Part shown: positions 53,507-61,191 of the stretch, piece after piece
Layout: the number at the start of each line of letters is the position of its first letter
Numbering within the stretch: the stretch's first letter is position 1
From: Actinomadura rupiterrae
GTDB lineage: Bacteria; Actinomycetota; Actinomycetes; Streptosporangiales; Streptosporangiaceae
Assembly: GCF_024172125.1 (NCBI RefSeq)
Contig: NZ_JAMZEA010000009.1
Coordinates: forward strand, 62,001 to 126,000
Reading direction: 5' to 3'
Length of the DNA: 64,000 nt
Translations under genes and position numbers: made by a program
The notes under the pieces: generated by a model
Told to the model about the DNA's origin: nothing
Databases searched by the model: none
Seen by the model: only the letters and a program-made list of their open reading frames with translations

Positions 53507-53590
53507 CAGGCCCGGCCGGGTGTCGCGCGGGCCCGGCCGGGTGTCGCGCGGGCCCGGCCGGGTGTCGCGCAGGCCCGGCCGGGTGTCCGG
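53507..53590. repeat. Four perfect-to-near-perfect tandem 21-bp repeats
   Basis: Units at 53507-53527, 53528-53548, 53549-53569 and 53570-53590, sharing CCCGGCCGGG (a 10-bp palindrome) and GTGTCGCG. Copies 2 and 3 are identical; copy 1 differs by one base. They end 3 bp before the acetyltransferase stop codon (53594), downstream of it on the minus strand, and lie 66 bp upstream of ruvC. Confidence 0.9.
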
Positions 53591-53593
53591 ACC

Positions 53594-54751
53594 TCAGTAG
53601 TAGTCGAGGGCGAAGGGCTGGGCGCCGAACACCGAGTCCAGCGCCTCGGAGCGGATGTCGCCGCCGTGCAGCAGCCCCGACCGGCGCAGCGTGCTCAGCG
53701 GGACGCCCGCGTACAGCGCCGCGAGGCCGCGCGGGCCGACGCGGACGGCCGCCGGGTCCTCGGAGGCGGGTTCGAGGCGTCCCTCGCCGTCCTTCACCGT
53801 CAGCGTCCAGTCGCCGGTGTTCGCCGTCACCAGGTCGTCCTCGATCCGGACCGGGATCTCGGCGCTCACACCCGGCCGGTAGCCGCGCAGCTCGACCGCC
53901 TTGGGGGCGTCCAGGACGCGCAGCATCCACTGGGTGCGGTCGATCATGTCGTGCTCGCGCTCCCCCACCAGCCACAGGACGGGGTCGTACGGCGCCAGAT
54001 GCGCCCGCACCGTCTCGGCCGTGGACGCGCCGGACCCGACGATCGCCCACAGCCCCCGCGCCGTCCGCTCCGAGCCCGCCACCAGCCGCTCGACCTCCAG
54101 GGCCGAGCCGTCCTTGGACCAGCGGTAGATCAGCACGCCGTCCTCGGCCAGGTAGGCGAACGGCTTCTCGTCCGCCAGGACGACCCGCCAGTACGCCCCG
54201 CCGCGGTCCATCGGACCGCTGTCGCGCGCGTCCCGGTGCACCCGCGCGATCGTCTCGGCGACCAGCTCGGCGTCGTCCGGCGTCGCGCGGTGCACCTCGA
54301 CCCGCTCGGCGGAGAGGCCGCGCAGCACCTCGGCGGGCATCGTGATCTTGTGCATCCCGCCCGCGTGCTCGAAGCCCAGCCCGCGGTAGAACGCGGTCGT
54401 CGCCGGATGCAGCGCCGCGAGCACGTCACCGCGCTCGATGGAACGTTGCAAAGCGGCGGTGACGATCTTCCGCCCCGCGCCGCGGCCGCGGTCCTCCGGT
54501 GCCACCGTCACACCGGCCACGCCGCCGGTCGGCACCGCGCGCCCCTGCCACCACTGCCGGAACTTCCAGATCCGGGTCGTCGCCACGAGGTGGTCGCCGT
54601 CCCAGCCGGCGATCTCCCGGCCCTCGGGCAGGACCAGATCCGCCCGGTGCCGCCAGGAGCGGACCTCGTCCTCGTCCACCGGCCCGAACGCACGGACCCG
54701 GTTGTCCAGCACCGCGTCCAGGTCGGCGGTGGTCACGTCGCGAATCTCCAT
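53594..54751 (-). CDS. Eis-like GNAT acetyltransferase
   Basis: 385 residues. Two GNAT halves and a C-terminal sterol-carrier-like domain as in the Eis family: PTGGVAGVTVAPEDRGRGAGRKIV is the acetyl-CoA binding motif, and FYRGLGFEHAG and WWQGRAVPTGG are typical. The protein ends LDYY, where the free C-terminal carboxylate often acts as the catalytic base. Eis proteins acetylate aminoglycosides or lysines; the substrate here is unknown. ATG 54751 is chosen over GTG 54760. Confidence 0.85.
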   Translation of the reverse strand: MEIRDVTTADLDAVLDNRVRAFGPVDEDEVRSWRHRADLVLPEGREIAGWDGDHLVATTRIWKFRQWWQGRAVPTGGVAGVTVAPEDRGRGAGRKIVTAALQRSIERGDVLAALHPATTAFYRGLGFEHAGGMHKITMPAEVLRGLSAERVEVHRATPDDAELVAETIARVHRDARDSGPMDRGGAYWRVVLADEKPFAYLAEDGVLIYRWSKDGSALEVERLVAGSERTARGLWAIVGSGASTAETVRAHLAPYDPVLWLVGEREHDMIDRTQWMLRVLDAPKAVELRGYRPGVSAEIPVRIEDDLVTANTGDWTLTVKDGEGRLEPASEDPAAVRVGPRGLAALYAGVPLSTLRRSGLLHGGDIRSEALDSVFGAQPFALDYY

Positions 54752-54774
54752 GATCCCCACCCTAGGCGCGACAG

Positions 54775-54815
54775 GACGGACGCCGCCTCCCGGTATCCGG
54801 GCGGCGGCGTCCGTC
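54775..54815 (-). terminator. Long hairpin between yebC and the acetyltransferase
   Basis: GACGGACGCCGCC (54775-54787) pairs perfectly with its complement at 54803-54815, with an inner CCCGG/CCGGG stem. It lies 22 nt after the yebC stop and only about 23 nt before the next ATG, with no U tract, so it may act as an attenuator rather than a full stop. Confidence 0.6.
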
Positions 54816-54837
54816 GACAGAGGTGCGCGGCGACGCG

Positions 54838-55590
54838 TCAGGCGTCGATGGCCTCCATGACCTCGTCGCTCACATCAAAGTTCGCGTAGACCTCTTGGAC
54901 GTCGTCGGAGTCCTCCAGGGCGTCGAGGAGGCGGAACACCTTGCGGGCGTTCTCCTCGTCGAGCGGGACCGACATGGTCGGCAGGAACTTGCTCTCGGCC
55001 GACTCGTAGTCGATCCCGGCCTCCTGCAGGGCCTTGCGGACCGGGAGCAGGTCGGTCGCCTCGGAGACCACCTCGAACTGGTCGCCGATGTCGTTGACGT
55101 CCTCGGCGCCCGCGTCCGCGACGGCCAGCATCACGTCGTCCTCGGTCGTGCCCTCCTTGGGGACGATGATGACGCCCTTGCGGTTGAACATGTACGAGAC
55201 CGAGCCCGGGTCGGCGAGCGAGCCGCCGTTGCGGGTGAGCGCGACGCGCACCTCGGAGGCGGCGCGGTTGCGGTTGTCGGTGAGGCACTCGATGAGCACC
55301 GCGACACCGCCGGGCGCGTAGCCCTCGTAGGTGATGGTCTGCCAGTCGGCGCCGCCCGCCTCCTCACCGGCGCCGCGCTTGCGCGCGCGCTCGATGTTGT
55401 CGTTCGGGACCGAGCTCTTCTTCGCCTTGTAGATGGCGTCGTACAGCGTCGGGTTGGAGTCGGGGTCGCCGCCGCCGGTGCGCGCCGCGACCTCGATGTT
55501 CTTGATCAGCTTGGCGAAGAGCTTGCCGCGCTTGGCGTCGAGGGCAGCCTTCTTGTGCTTGGTCGTCGCCCACTTGGAGTGGCCGGACAT
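54838..55590 (-). CDS. yebC: YebC/PmpR-family protein
   Basis: 250 residues. MSGHSKWATTKHKKAALDAKRGK is the family start region, followed by NPTLYDAIYKAKKSSVPNDN and FDVSDEVMEAIDA at the end. YebC proteins act on translation of difficult stretches such as polyproline and on transcription. The gene follows pdxT by 2 bp on the minus strand and forms a conserved block with pdxT and ruvCAB. Confidence 0.94.
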   Translation of the reverse strand: MSGHSKWATTKHKKAALDAKRGKLFAKLIKNIEVAARTGGGDPDSNPTLYDAIYKAKKSSVPNDNIERARKRGAGEEAGGADWQTITYEGYAPGGVAVLIECLTDNRNRAASEVRVALTRNGGSLADPGSVSYMFNRKGVIIVPKEGTTEDDVMLAVADAGAEDVNDIGDQFEVVSEATDLLPVRKALQEAGIDYESAESKFLPTMSVPLDEENARKVFRLLDALEDSDDVQEVYANFDVSDEVMEAIDA

Positions 55591-55592
55591 GC

Positions 55593-56210
55593 TTAATCCT
55601 CCTCGGTCGCCCGGCGCACCAGTTCGGCGAAGTAGTGGTGCACGCGGTGGTCGCCCGTCAGTTCAGGGTGGAACGAGGTCGCCATGAGGCGGCCCTGGCG
55701 GACGGCGACGATCCTACCGACGTTCGGGCCGCTCTCGGCACGACCGAGCACCTCGACCGCCTCGCCCACGCGCTCCACCCAGGGAGCGCGGATGAAGACG
55801 GCGTGGTACGGCGTGTCCCCCATGCCGGTGAGCTGAACCGGCGCCTCGAACGAGTCGACCTGGCGGCCGAAGGCGTTGCGGCGCACGGTCATGTCGATGC
55901 CGCCGGCCGTCTCCTGCCCGGCGGCGCCGCCCTCGATCCGGTCGGCGAGCATGATCATGCCGGCGCAGGAGCCGTAGGCGGGCATGCCCGCCTCGATGCG
56001 CTTGCGGAGCGGTTCGAGCAGCTCGAACGAGCGGGCCAGCCGCCACATGGTGGTGGACTCGCCGCCGGGGATCACTAGCCCGTCCACGCTCTCCAGCTCC
56101 TCGGGGCGGCGGACCGGGAGGGTCCGCGCCCCCGCCTCCTCAAGGGCGCGCGCGTGCTCGCGCACGTCGCCCTGCAGGGCCAGCACGCCGATGGTCGGCA
56201 CAGAGGTCAC
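55593..56210 (-). CDS. pdxT: Pyridoxal 5'-phosphate synthase glutaminase subunit PdxT
   Basis: 205 residues. Class I glutaminase feeding ammonia to PdxS. IGVLALQGDVREH, GLVIPGGESTTMW, the nucleophile Cys in YGSCAGMIML and the catalytic His in SFHPELTGD are clear. A GTG at 56210 is used since AAGGA lies 5 nt upstream; an ATG at 56255 has no site. It precedes yebC by 2 bp but is separated from pdxS by another gene. Confidence 0.95.
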   Translation of the reverse strand: MTSVPTIGVLALQGDVREHARALEEAGARTLPVRRPEELESVDGLVIPGGESTTMWRLARSFELLEPLRKRIEAGMPAYGSCAGMIMLADRIEGGAAGQETAGGIDMTVRRNAFGRQVDSFEAPVQLTGMGDTPYHAVFIRAPWVERVGEAVEVLGRAESGPNVGRIVAVRQGRLMATSFHPELTGDHRVHHYFAELVRRATEED

Positions 56211-56278
56211 GCTTGTCCTTCCGGGGAGTTTCAGGGAGTTCCGGGGACCGGTCACAACCCTAGACGTCGGTTACAACA

Positions 56279-56324
56279 CCCCCGGACCTGCGCTCCCTTC
56301 CCGGAAGGGAGGTAAAACCGGGGG
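56279..56324 (-). terminator. Compound hairpin after the DUF6928-like gene
   Basis: CCCCCGG (56279-56285) pairs with CCGGGGG (56318-56324) around an inner CTCCCTTCC/GGAAGGGAG stem (56293-56311). It starts just past the stop codon of the gene at 56326, and may end its transcription before pdxT. Confidence 0.6.
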
Positions 56325-56325
56325 C

Positions 56326-56940
56326 TCAGCAGAGCTTGAAGCGGCGCAGCGGCAGTTCCAGCGGCAGGAAGCCGTCCGGGCCGAGGGACGCCAGGTCGCG
56401 GCCGACCATGTGCTCGCGCGCGATGGCGAGGCCGAACTCCTCGGGCGAGAACGGCAGCGGCACGTCGGGCGCGCCGCCGTCGATCGCCGCCCAGTAGGGG
56501 CGTTCGGCGGGCATCCGGCCGCCCTGGTCGATGACCACGCCGTCGTCGGCGGTCACGAACACCTCGCGGCGCAGCCCGCCCGCCTCGTACCAGCGGAACC
56601 AGCACCCGGCCGCCACGTGCTGCAGCACCAGCACGCCGCAGCGCGCGCCGGGCAGGGCCGCCGCGACCGTGTCGGCGATCCGGCGGGCGTCGTCGTCCAG
56701 GCCGAACAGCCGCCGGTCGCAGACCAGCAGGGCGCGGTCGAAGGCGCCGACGAACAGCTCGTCCTCGTAGGGCCAGAGCGCGAAGTCCAGCACCGTCTCG
56801 CCGGCCTCGACCAGGGTCGCCGCCGGGTAGAGCCGCCGGGCGAGCGCCGCGCCGGCGTCCGGATCGGGGCTCAGGCCCGGCCGGAACACCTCGGCGGGAT
56901 CGCCCGCGGTCGCGCAGGCCAGAGCGACCGACCAAGCCAT
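56326..56940 (-). CDS. Uncharacterised protein, DUF6928-like
   Basis: 204 residues. MAWSVALACATAGDPAEVF starts the protein, and FALWPYEDELFVGAFDRALLVCD and CGVLVLQHVAAGCWFRWYEAG are strongly hydrophobic beta-like strands. DFALWPYEDE and the pattern around it resemble DUF6928 family members that follow the rule of an actinobacterial self-standing small protein. Its place between pdxT and pdxS is unusual since these are normally adjacent. Function unknown; the name is low-confidence. Confidence 0.45.
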   Translation of the reverse strand: MAWSVALACATAGDPAEVFRPGLSPDPDAGAALARRLYPAATLVEAGETVLDFALWPYEDELFVGAFDRALLVCDRRLFGLDDDARRIADTVAAALPGARCGVLVLQHVAAGCWFRWYEAGGLRREVFVTADDGVVIDQGGRMPAERPYWAAIDGGAPDVPLPFSPEEFGLAIAREHMVGRDLASLGPDGFLPLELPLRRFKLC

Positions 56941-57076
56941 GCTCGTCCATCCCCTCCCGCGGCCGCTCCGCCCACGGGGACCAGGCCCCCACCGGCCGCG
57001 CGGCCAGCGTAAACCCTCGCGCGCGGCGCGGGGAGCCCGGACCGGGAAGTAACCCGGCCGTTCCGGCGCGGGACGC

Positions 57077-58000
57077 CTACCAGCCGCGGTGGGCGAACTT
57101 CTGGTCCTCGCCGAGGGAGGCGACGTTGATGCCGACCATGGCGTCGCCGAGGCCGCGGGAGACCTTGGCGATCACGTCGGGGTCGTCGTGGAAGGTGGTG
57201 GCCTTCACGATCGCCTCGGCGCGCTGGGCCGGGTTGCCGGACTTGAAGATGCCGGAGCCGACGAACACGCCCTCGGCGCCGAGCTGCATCATCATCGCGG
57301 CGTCGGCCGGGGTGGCGATGCCGCCCGCGGTGAACAGCACGACCGGCAGCTTGCCGTTCTGCGCGACCTCCTTGACCAGCTCGTACGGGGCCTGGAGCTC
57401 CTTGGCGGCGACGAACAGCTCGTCCTCGGGCAGGCTCTGCAGCTTGCGGATCTCGGCGCGGATCTCGCGCATGTGCGTGGTGGCGTTGGAGACGTCGCCG
57501 GTGCCGGCCTCGCCCTTGGAGCGGATCATGGCCGCGCCCTCGGTGATGCGGCGCAGCGCCTCGCCGAGGTTGGTCGCGCCGCACACGAACGGCACGGTGA
57601 AGGCCCACTTGTCGATGTGGTTGGCGTAGTCGGCCGGGGTGAGCACCTCGGACTCGTCGATGTAGTCGACGCCGAGGGCCTGCAGCACCTGGGCCTCGAC
57701 GAAGTGGCCGATCCGGGCCTTGGCCATCACCGGGATGGAGACCGCCTCGATGATCCCCTCGATCATGTCCGGGTCGCTCATCCGGGAGATGCCGCCCTCG
57801 GCGCGGATGTCGGCCGGGACGCGCTCCAGGGCCATCACGGCCACCGCGCCGGCGTCTTCGGCGATCTTGGCCTGGTCGGGCGTGACGACGTCCATGATCA
57901 CGCCGCCCTTGAGCATCTCCGCCATGCCGCGCTTGACCCGGGCGGTGCCCGTGGCGGGAGCGGTGTTCTCAGGAGCGTTGCTGGGTGTGGACACGGGCAT
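57077..58000 (-). CDS. pdxS: Pyridoxal 5'-phosphate synthase subunit PdxS
   Basis: 307 residues. PdxS builds PLP from ribose 5-phosphate, glyceraldehyde 3-phosphate and ammonia. AVMALERVPADIR, PVMAKARIGHF with the Schiff-base Lys, and FTAGGIATPADAAMM are diagnostic. It forms a 12-mer with PdxT. The N-terminal 20 residues are Thr/Ala/Pro-rich. A regular repeat array lies 170-255 bp upstream. Confidence 0.96.
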   Translation of the reverse strand: MPVSTPSNAPENTAPATGTARVKRGMAEMLKGGVIMDVVTPDQAKIAEDAGAVAVMALERVPADIRAEGGISRMSDPDMIEGIIEAVSIPVMAKARIGHFVEAQVLQALGVDYIDESEVLTPADYANHIDKWAFTVPFVCGATNLGEALRRITEGAAMIRSKGEAGTGDVSNATTHMREIRAEIRKLQSLPEDELFVAAKELQAPYELVKEVAQNGKLPVVLFTAGGIATPADAAMMMQLGAEGVFVGSGIFKSGNPAQRAEAIVKATTFHDDPDVIAKVSRGLGDAMVGINVASLGEDQKFAHRGW

Positions 58001-58166
58001 TCCTCACGTGAACGGACGACAAGTCTGATCCCATGATATTGCCTGCTAGGGCAGCCCCTCGACCCGGCAGAGTGTCAGCACCGCCGGGCCCGCCGCCACG
58101 GCGTGTACGGGAGCCATCTCCGGAACGGGCCTTACAGATTGGAAAATCCCGCGCACGGCCGGAAAC

Positions 58167-58255
58167 CGCTACGCCACCTATCGCGAAGCGCTACTCCCCA
58201 TCGAGAAGCGCTACTCCGAAGTCCGCAGAGCGCTACAGCAGGCGGAGAGCGCTAC
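58167..58255. repeat. Five CGCTAC repeats at about 21-bp spacing upstream of pdxS
   Basis: CGCTAC starts at 58167, 58189, 58209, 58231 and 58250, spaced by 22, 20, 22 and 19 bp. The last four read AGCGCTAC or GAGCGCTAC. The last one contains the stop codon (TAG on the minus strand) of the DUF3048 gene. Spacing near two helical turns is operator-like. Confidence 0.75.
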
Positions 58256-59283
58256 GGCATGTAGGGCTTGCCGTCGTTCACCAGGACCACCCAGACCTGC
58301 CCCGGCGCGAAGTTCAGCGGCTTGCCGTCGGCGGTCGTGAACGTGGTGCCCTTGTCCTCGCTCGGCCGCGACCACTTGGCGTCGTAGGCCTTGCCGTCGC
58401 GGTAGACGGTGGCGGTGCCGGTCCCGGTGGTGTGGATCAGCGGCGTGTAGGCGCCGAGGAAGTCGTGGAACTGCGACCTGGTGGTCTTCGCGCGCTGGAC
58501 GACGATGGTCCGGCCTCCGACGCGTCCGCCGTTCGCGTCCATGTCGGGACGGCCGTGGAAGGACGCCAGCCAGCGCTTGTCCTTGGCCGACCAGGTGAAC
58601 TCCATGTCGGCGGCGGGCCACTTGGCCGTGAAGGACGAGGTCGGCTTGCCGCCCTCGGGCGCGTCGCCGAACCGGAACCCGACGTCCTGCGGGCCCTGCG
58701 CCTTCGGGGCCTGCTTGAGCAGGTCCTTCGGGTCGGCGTACAGGTTGTAGGGGATCTTGCGGGAGTTGTCCCGGACGTAGGCGCGGCCGCCGTTGTCCTG
58801 GGAGATGTCGTACACCGGCGCCTGCTTGATGTACTTCTTCATCTTGCTCTGGACGCCGGAGAACGCGAACGCCGGGCGGCCGAACTGCGGCAGCAGGTGC
58901 AGGTCGGAGATGCGGGCGCTGCGGACCGGCCCGACCCGCTTCGGCAGGTGCGAGGAGAACACGGCCATCAGCCGGGTCTCGCCGCCCTCGACCTGCTCGA
59001 CGTAGACGAGGTCGGCGGCGGACACGCCGCTCTGCGGCATCGCCGGGGAGGTGTTCTCGACCTTCACGGCGAGCACCGGGTTGTGCAGGCCCGTATGGCC
59101 GCCGTTGAGCGGGTGGTAGCCGAGCGCGGTCGGCGAGGCGGACGCGCCGCCCTTGAGGGGCTGGGACGACGGGGACTTGCCCTTGCCTCCCCCGCCGCAG
59201 GCCGCGAGCGTCCCGCAGACCAGCACCCCGCCCATCCCGGCGGCCGTCCACGTCCGCAGGGTCCGGTTCCGGACGAAGCCCAC
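58252..59283 (-). CDS. DUF3048 lipoprotein
   Basis: 343 residues. The N-terminus has a basic start, a hydrophobic stretch and the lipobox LAAC at residues 26-29, then a Gly/Lys/Ser linker. The DUF3048 body shows VENTSPAMPQSGVSAADLVY, VEGGETRLMAVF and GPVRSARISDL. It is expected on the outer face of the membrane. Function unknown; the family is common in actinobacteria. GTG 59283 follows AGGAG by 3 nt. Confidence 0.85.
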   Translation of the reverse strand: MGFVRNRTLRTWTAAGMGGVLVCGTLAACGGGGKGKSPSSQPLKGGASASPTALGYHPLNGGHTGLHNPVLAVKVENTSPAMPQSGVSAADLVYVEQVEGGETRLMAVFSSHLPKRVGPVRSARISDLHLLPQFGRPAFAFSGVQSKMKKYIKQAPVYDISQDNGGRAYVRDNSRKIPYNLYADPKDLLKQAPKAQGPQDVGFRFGDAPEGGKPTSSFTAKWPAADMEFTWSAKDKRWLASFHGRPDMDANGGRVGGRTIVVQRAKTTRSQFHDFLGAYTPLIHTTGTGTATVYRDGKAYDAKWSRPSEDKGTTFTTADGKPLNFAPGQVWVVLVNDGKPYMP

Positions 59284-59404
59284 GCGCTCTCCTCACTCCG
59301 ACGACGGCGATCGGCCCCGAGGGTAGCCGACCGCCCGCGGCCGTCCCCGGACCCCGCGCCGATCCGCCTCCACAGATCGCGATCGAGCGGGCACGGAGGG
59401 TGAC

Positions 59405-59941
59405 TCAGGGGCGCGGCGGGTCGTCGTCGATCTCGAAGAACCCCGGCCAGGCGGCGCGTCCCGCCAGCGGCAGCACCCTGATCAGCAGTTTCCGCCGGGC
59501 GGTGCGGGCGGACGCGACGGCGTCGTTGTAGAAGCTGCGGGCGTAGACGACCTTGGCCGAGGCGCTCGTCAGCTCCTCCAGGACGGCCTGCCCGTCCGGT
59601 TTGGCGGCGAGGGTGGCGGCGAAGTCGGGCTGGTCCACCACGGCGCGCAGGGCGCGCGACAGGTCGCTCTCGGCGAACTCGCGGGACTCGGCGTCGGCAG
59701 TGCGGGCCTCGTGCGCGGCGGTCGCCAGGACGAGGCTGGTGGCCGGGTCGAGCAGCCGGGACGCGGCGAGCTCCAGCGTGACGGCCGCCCGCCGGACGAG
59801 GGCGGCGTCCAGGGCGGCGCGGGCGGTCTCGACGCGGACGTGCAGCCGGTCCAGCCGGGTGGCGCGCCAGGAGACGTACACGCCGACCAGGAACACCACG
59901 GCGGCGACGAAGAGCAGGTCGTAGATCCAGTCGGGGAGCAT
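59405..59941 (-). CDS. LemA-like membrane protein
   Basis: 178 residues. A membrane helix near the N-terminus (WIYDLLFVAAVVFLVGVYVS) precedes a long alpha-helical region. ARSFYNDAVASARTARRKLL and LPLAGRAAWPGFFEIDD resemble the LemA motif. The family is of unknown function and often anchors at the inner membrane. It lies 8 bp before the lipid genes pimA and its neighbours on the minus strand. Confidence 0.65.
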   Translation of the reverse strand: MLPDWIYDLLFVAAVVFLVGVYVSWRATRLDRLHVRVETARAALDAALVRRAAVTLELAASRLLDPATSLVLATAAHEARTADAESREFAESDLSRALRAVVDQPDFAATLAAKPDGQAVLEELTSASAKVVYARSFYNDAVASARTARRKLLIRVLPLAGRAAWPGFFEIDDDPPRP

Positions 59942-59949
59942 CGCGCGTC

Positions 59950-61191
59950 CTAGGCCCCGCGTCCGGACTCGACGACCGTCGTGCCGGGCAGCGTGACGGT
60001 CTCGTAGACCCGCAGCACGTCGCGGGCCACCGCCGACCAGTCGTAGCGGCGGACGGCGGCGCGCGCCTCGGCCGACAGCTGCTTGCGGCGGGCCGGGTCG
60101 TCCAGCAGCTCGGCGGCGGACGCGGCGAGCGCCTCGGCGTCGCCGACCGGGAACAGCACGCCGGCCCGGCCGCCGAGCAGCACCCGGTCGAACGCCTCGA
60201 TGTCGCTGGCCAGGATCGGCGCGCCCGCCGACATCGCCTCGGCCAGGACGATCCCGAAGCTCTCGCCGCCGAGGTTCGGCGCGACGAACACGTCCACCGA
60301 GTGGTAGGCGCGGATCTTGTCGGCCTCGCTGACCATGCCGAGCACCGCCACCCGGTCGCGCAGCTCGGGCGAGACGCGCGCCACGACGTCGTCGGCGTCG
60401 CCGGGCCCGGCGAGCAGCAGCCGCAGCCCGGGCCGCCGCCGGGCGAGGATCTCGAAGGCCCGCAGCAGCACCTGCAGGCCCTTGCGCGGCTCGTCCATGC
60501 GGCCGAGGAAGCCGAGCACGCCGCCGCCCTCCCCCGGGCCGGTCCCGAGGTGCGGGCCGGGGCCGGGGAGCGAGCCGGTCCCGAGGTGGGGGGCGGTCGC
60601 GAGGTGCGGGCCGGTCCCGGCGGTGGCGTCGCGGCCGGGCCAGCCGGGCAGCGGGTCGGCCATCGCGTACCGCTCGGTCGCGACGCCGTTGGGGATCAGC
60701 ACCGCGTCGCCGCCGAGGTGCTCGACCAGGGTCTTGCGGGCCGCCTCGGACACCGCGATCCGGCCGGTGATCTTCTCCAGGCCGGACTGCAGGATCGGCG
60801 CGGTCACCGACACGACCCGGGACTTGGTGTAGGACGCGTGGAAGGTGCCGACGATCGGGCCGTCGGCCGCCCAGCAGGCCAGCAGCCCCAGGGACGGCGC
60901 GGCCGGCTCGTGCACGTGCAGCACGTCGAAGCCGCCCTCGTGGATCCAGCGCCGCACCCGGCTCGCCGACCGGAACCCGAAAGCCAGCCGGGCGACCGAG
61001 CCGTTGTAGGGCACCGGGACGGCGCGTCCGGCCGACACCGCGTACTCGGGGAGCTGGGCGTCGTCGTCGGCCGGGGTGATCACCGAGACGTGGTGGCCGA
61101 ACCCGACCAGCGCCTCGGCGAGGTCGCGGACGTGCTGCTGCACCCCGCCGGGCACGTTCCAGGTGTACGGGCAGACGATCCCGACCCTCAC
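59950..61191 (-). CDS. pimA: Phosphatidyl-myo-inositol mannosyltransferase PimA, with insert
   Basis: 413 residues. It transfers mannose from GDP-mannose to phosphatidylinositol. VPGGVQQHVRDLAE, HVHEPAAPSLGLLA and GESFGIVLAEAMSAG (GT-B donor site) are clear. Between about residues 195 and 235 is an insert of Gly/Pro/Thr/His/Leu repeats (GPHLGTG) that is not expected in PimA; it is coded by an in-frame 18-20-bp DNA repeat. GTG 61191 overlaps the acyltransferase stop by 4 bp. Confidence 0.9.
   Translation of the reverse strand: MRVGIVCPYTWNVPGGVQQHVRDLAEALVGFGHHVSVITPADDDAQLPEYAVSAGRAVPVPYNGSVARLAFGFRSASRVRRWIHEGGFDVLHVHEPAAPSLGLLACWAADGPIVGTFHASYTKSRVVSVTAPILQSGLEKITGRIAVSEAARKTLVEHLGGDAVLIPNGVATERYAMADPLPGWPGRDATAGTGPHLATAPHLGTGSLPGPGPHLGTGPGEGGGVLGFLGRMDEPRKGLQVLLRAFEILARRRPGLRLLLAGPGDADDVVARVSPELRDRVAVLGMVSEADKIRAYHSVDVFVAPNLGGESFGIVLAEAMSAGAPILASDIEAFDRVLLGGRAGVLFPVGDAEALAASAAELLDDPARRKQLSAEARAAVRRYDWSAVARDVLRVYETVTLPGTTVVESGRGA
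60541..60614. repeat. In-frame tandem DNA repeat within pimA
   Basis: Three copies close to GGTCCCGAGGTGCGGGCCGG at 60541-60560, 60577-60596 and 60595-60614, spaced by 36 and 18 bp, multiples of 18 bp, so the reading frame is kept. The minus strand codes Gly-Pro-His-Leu-Gly-Thr repeats. Confidence 0.75.
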
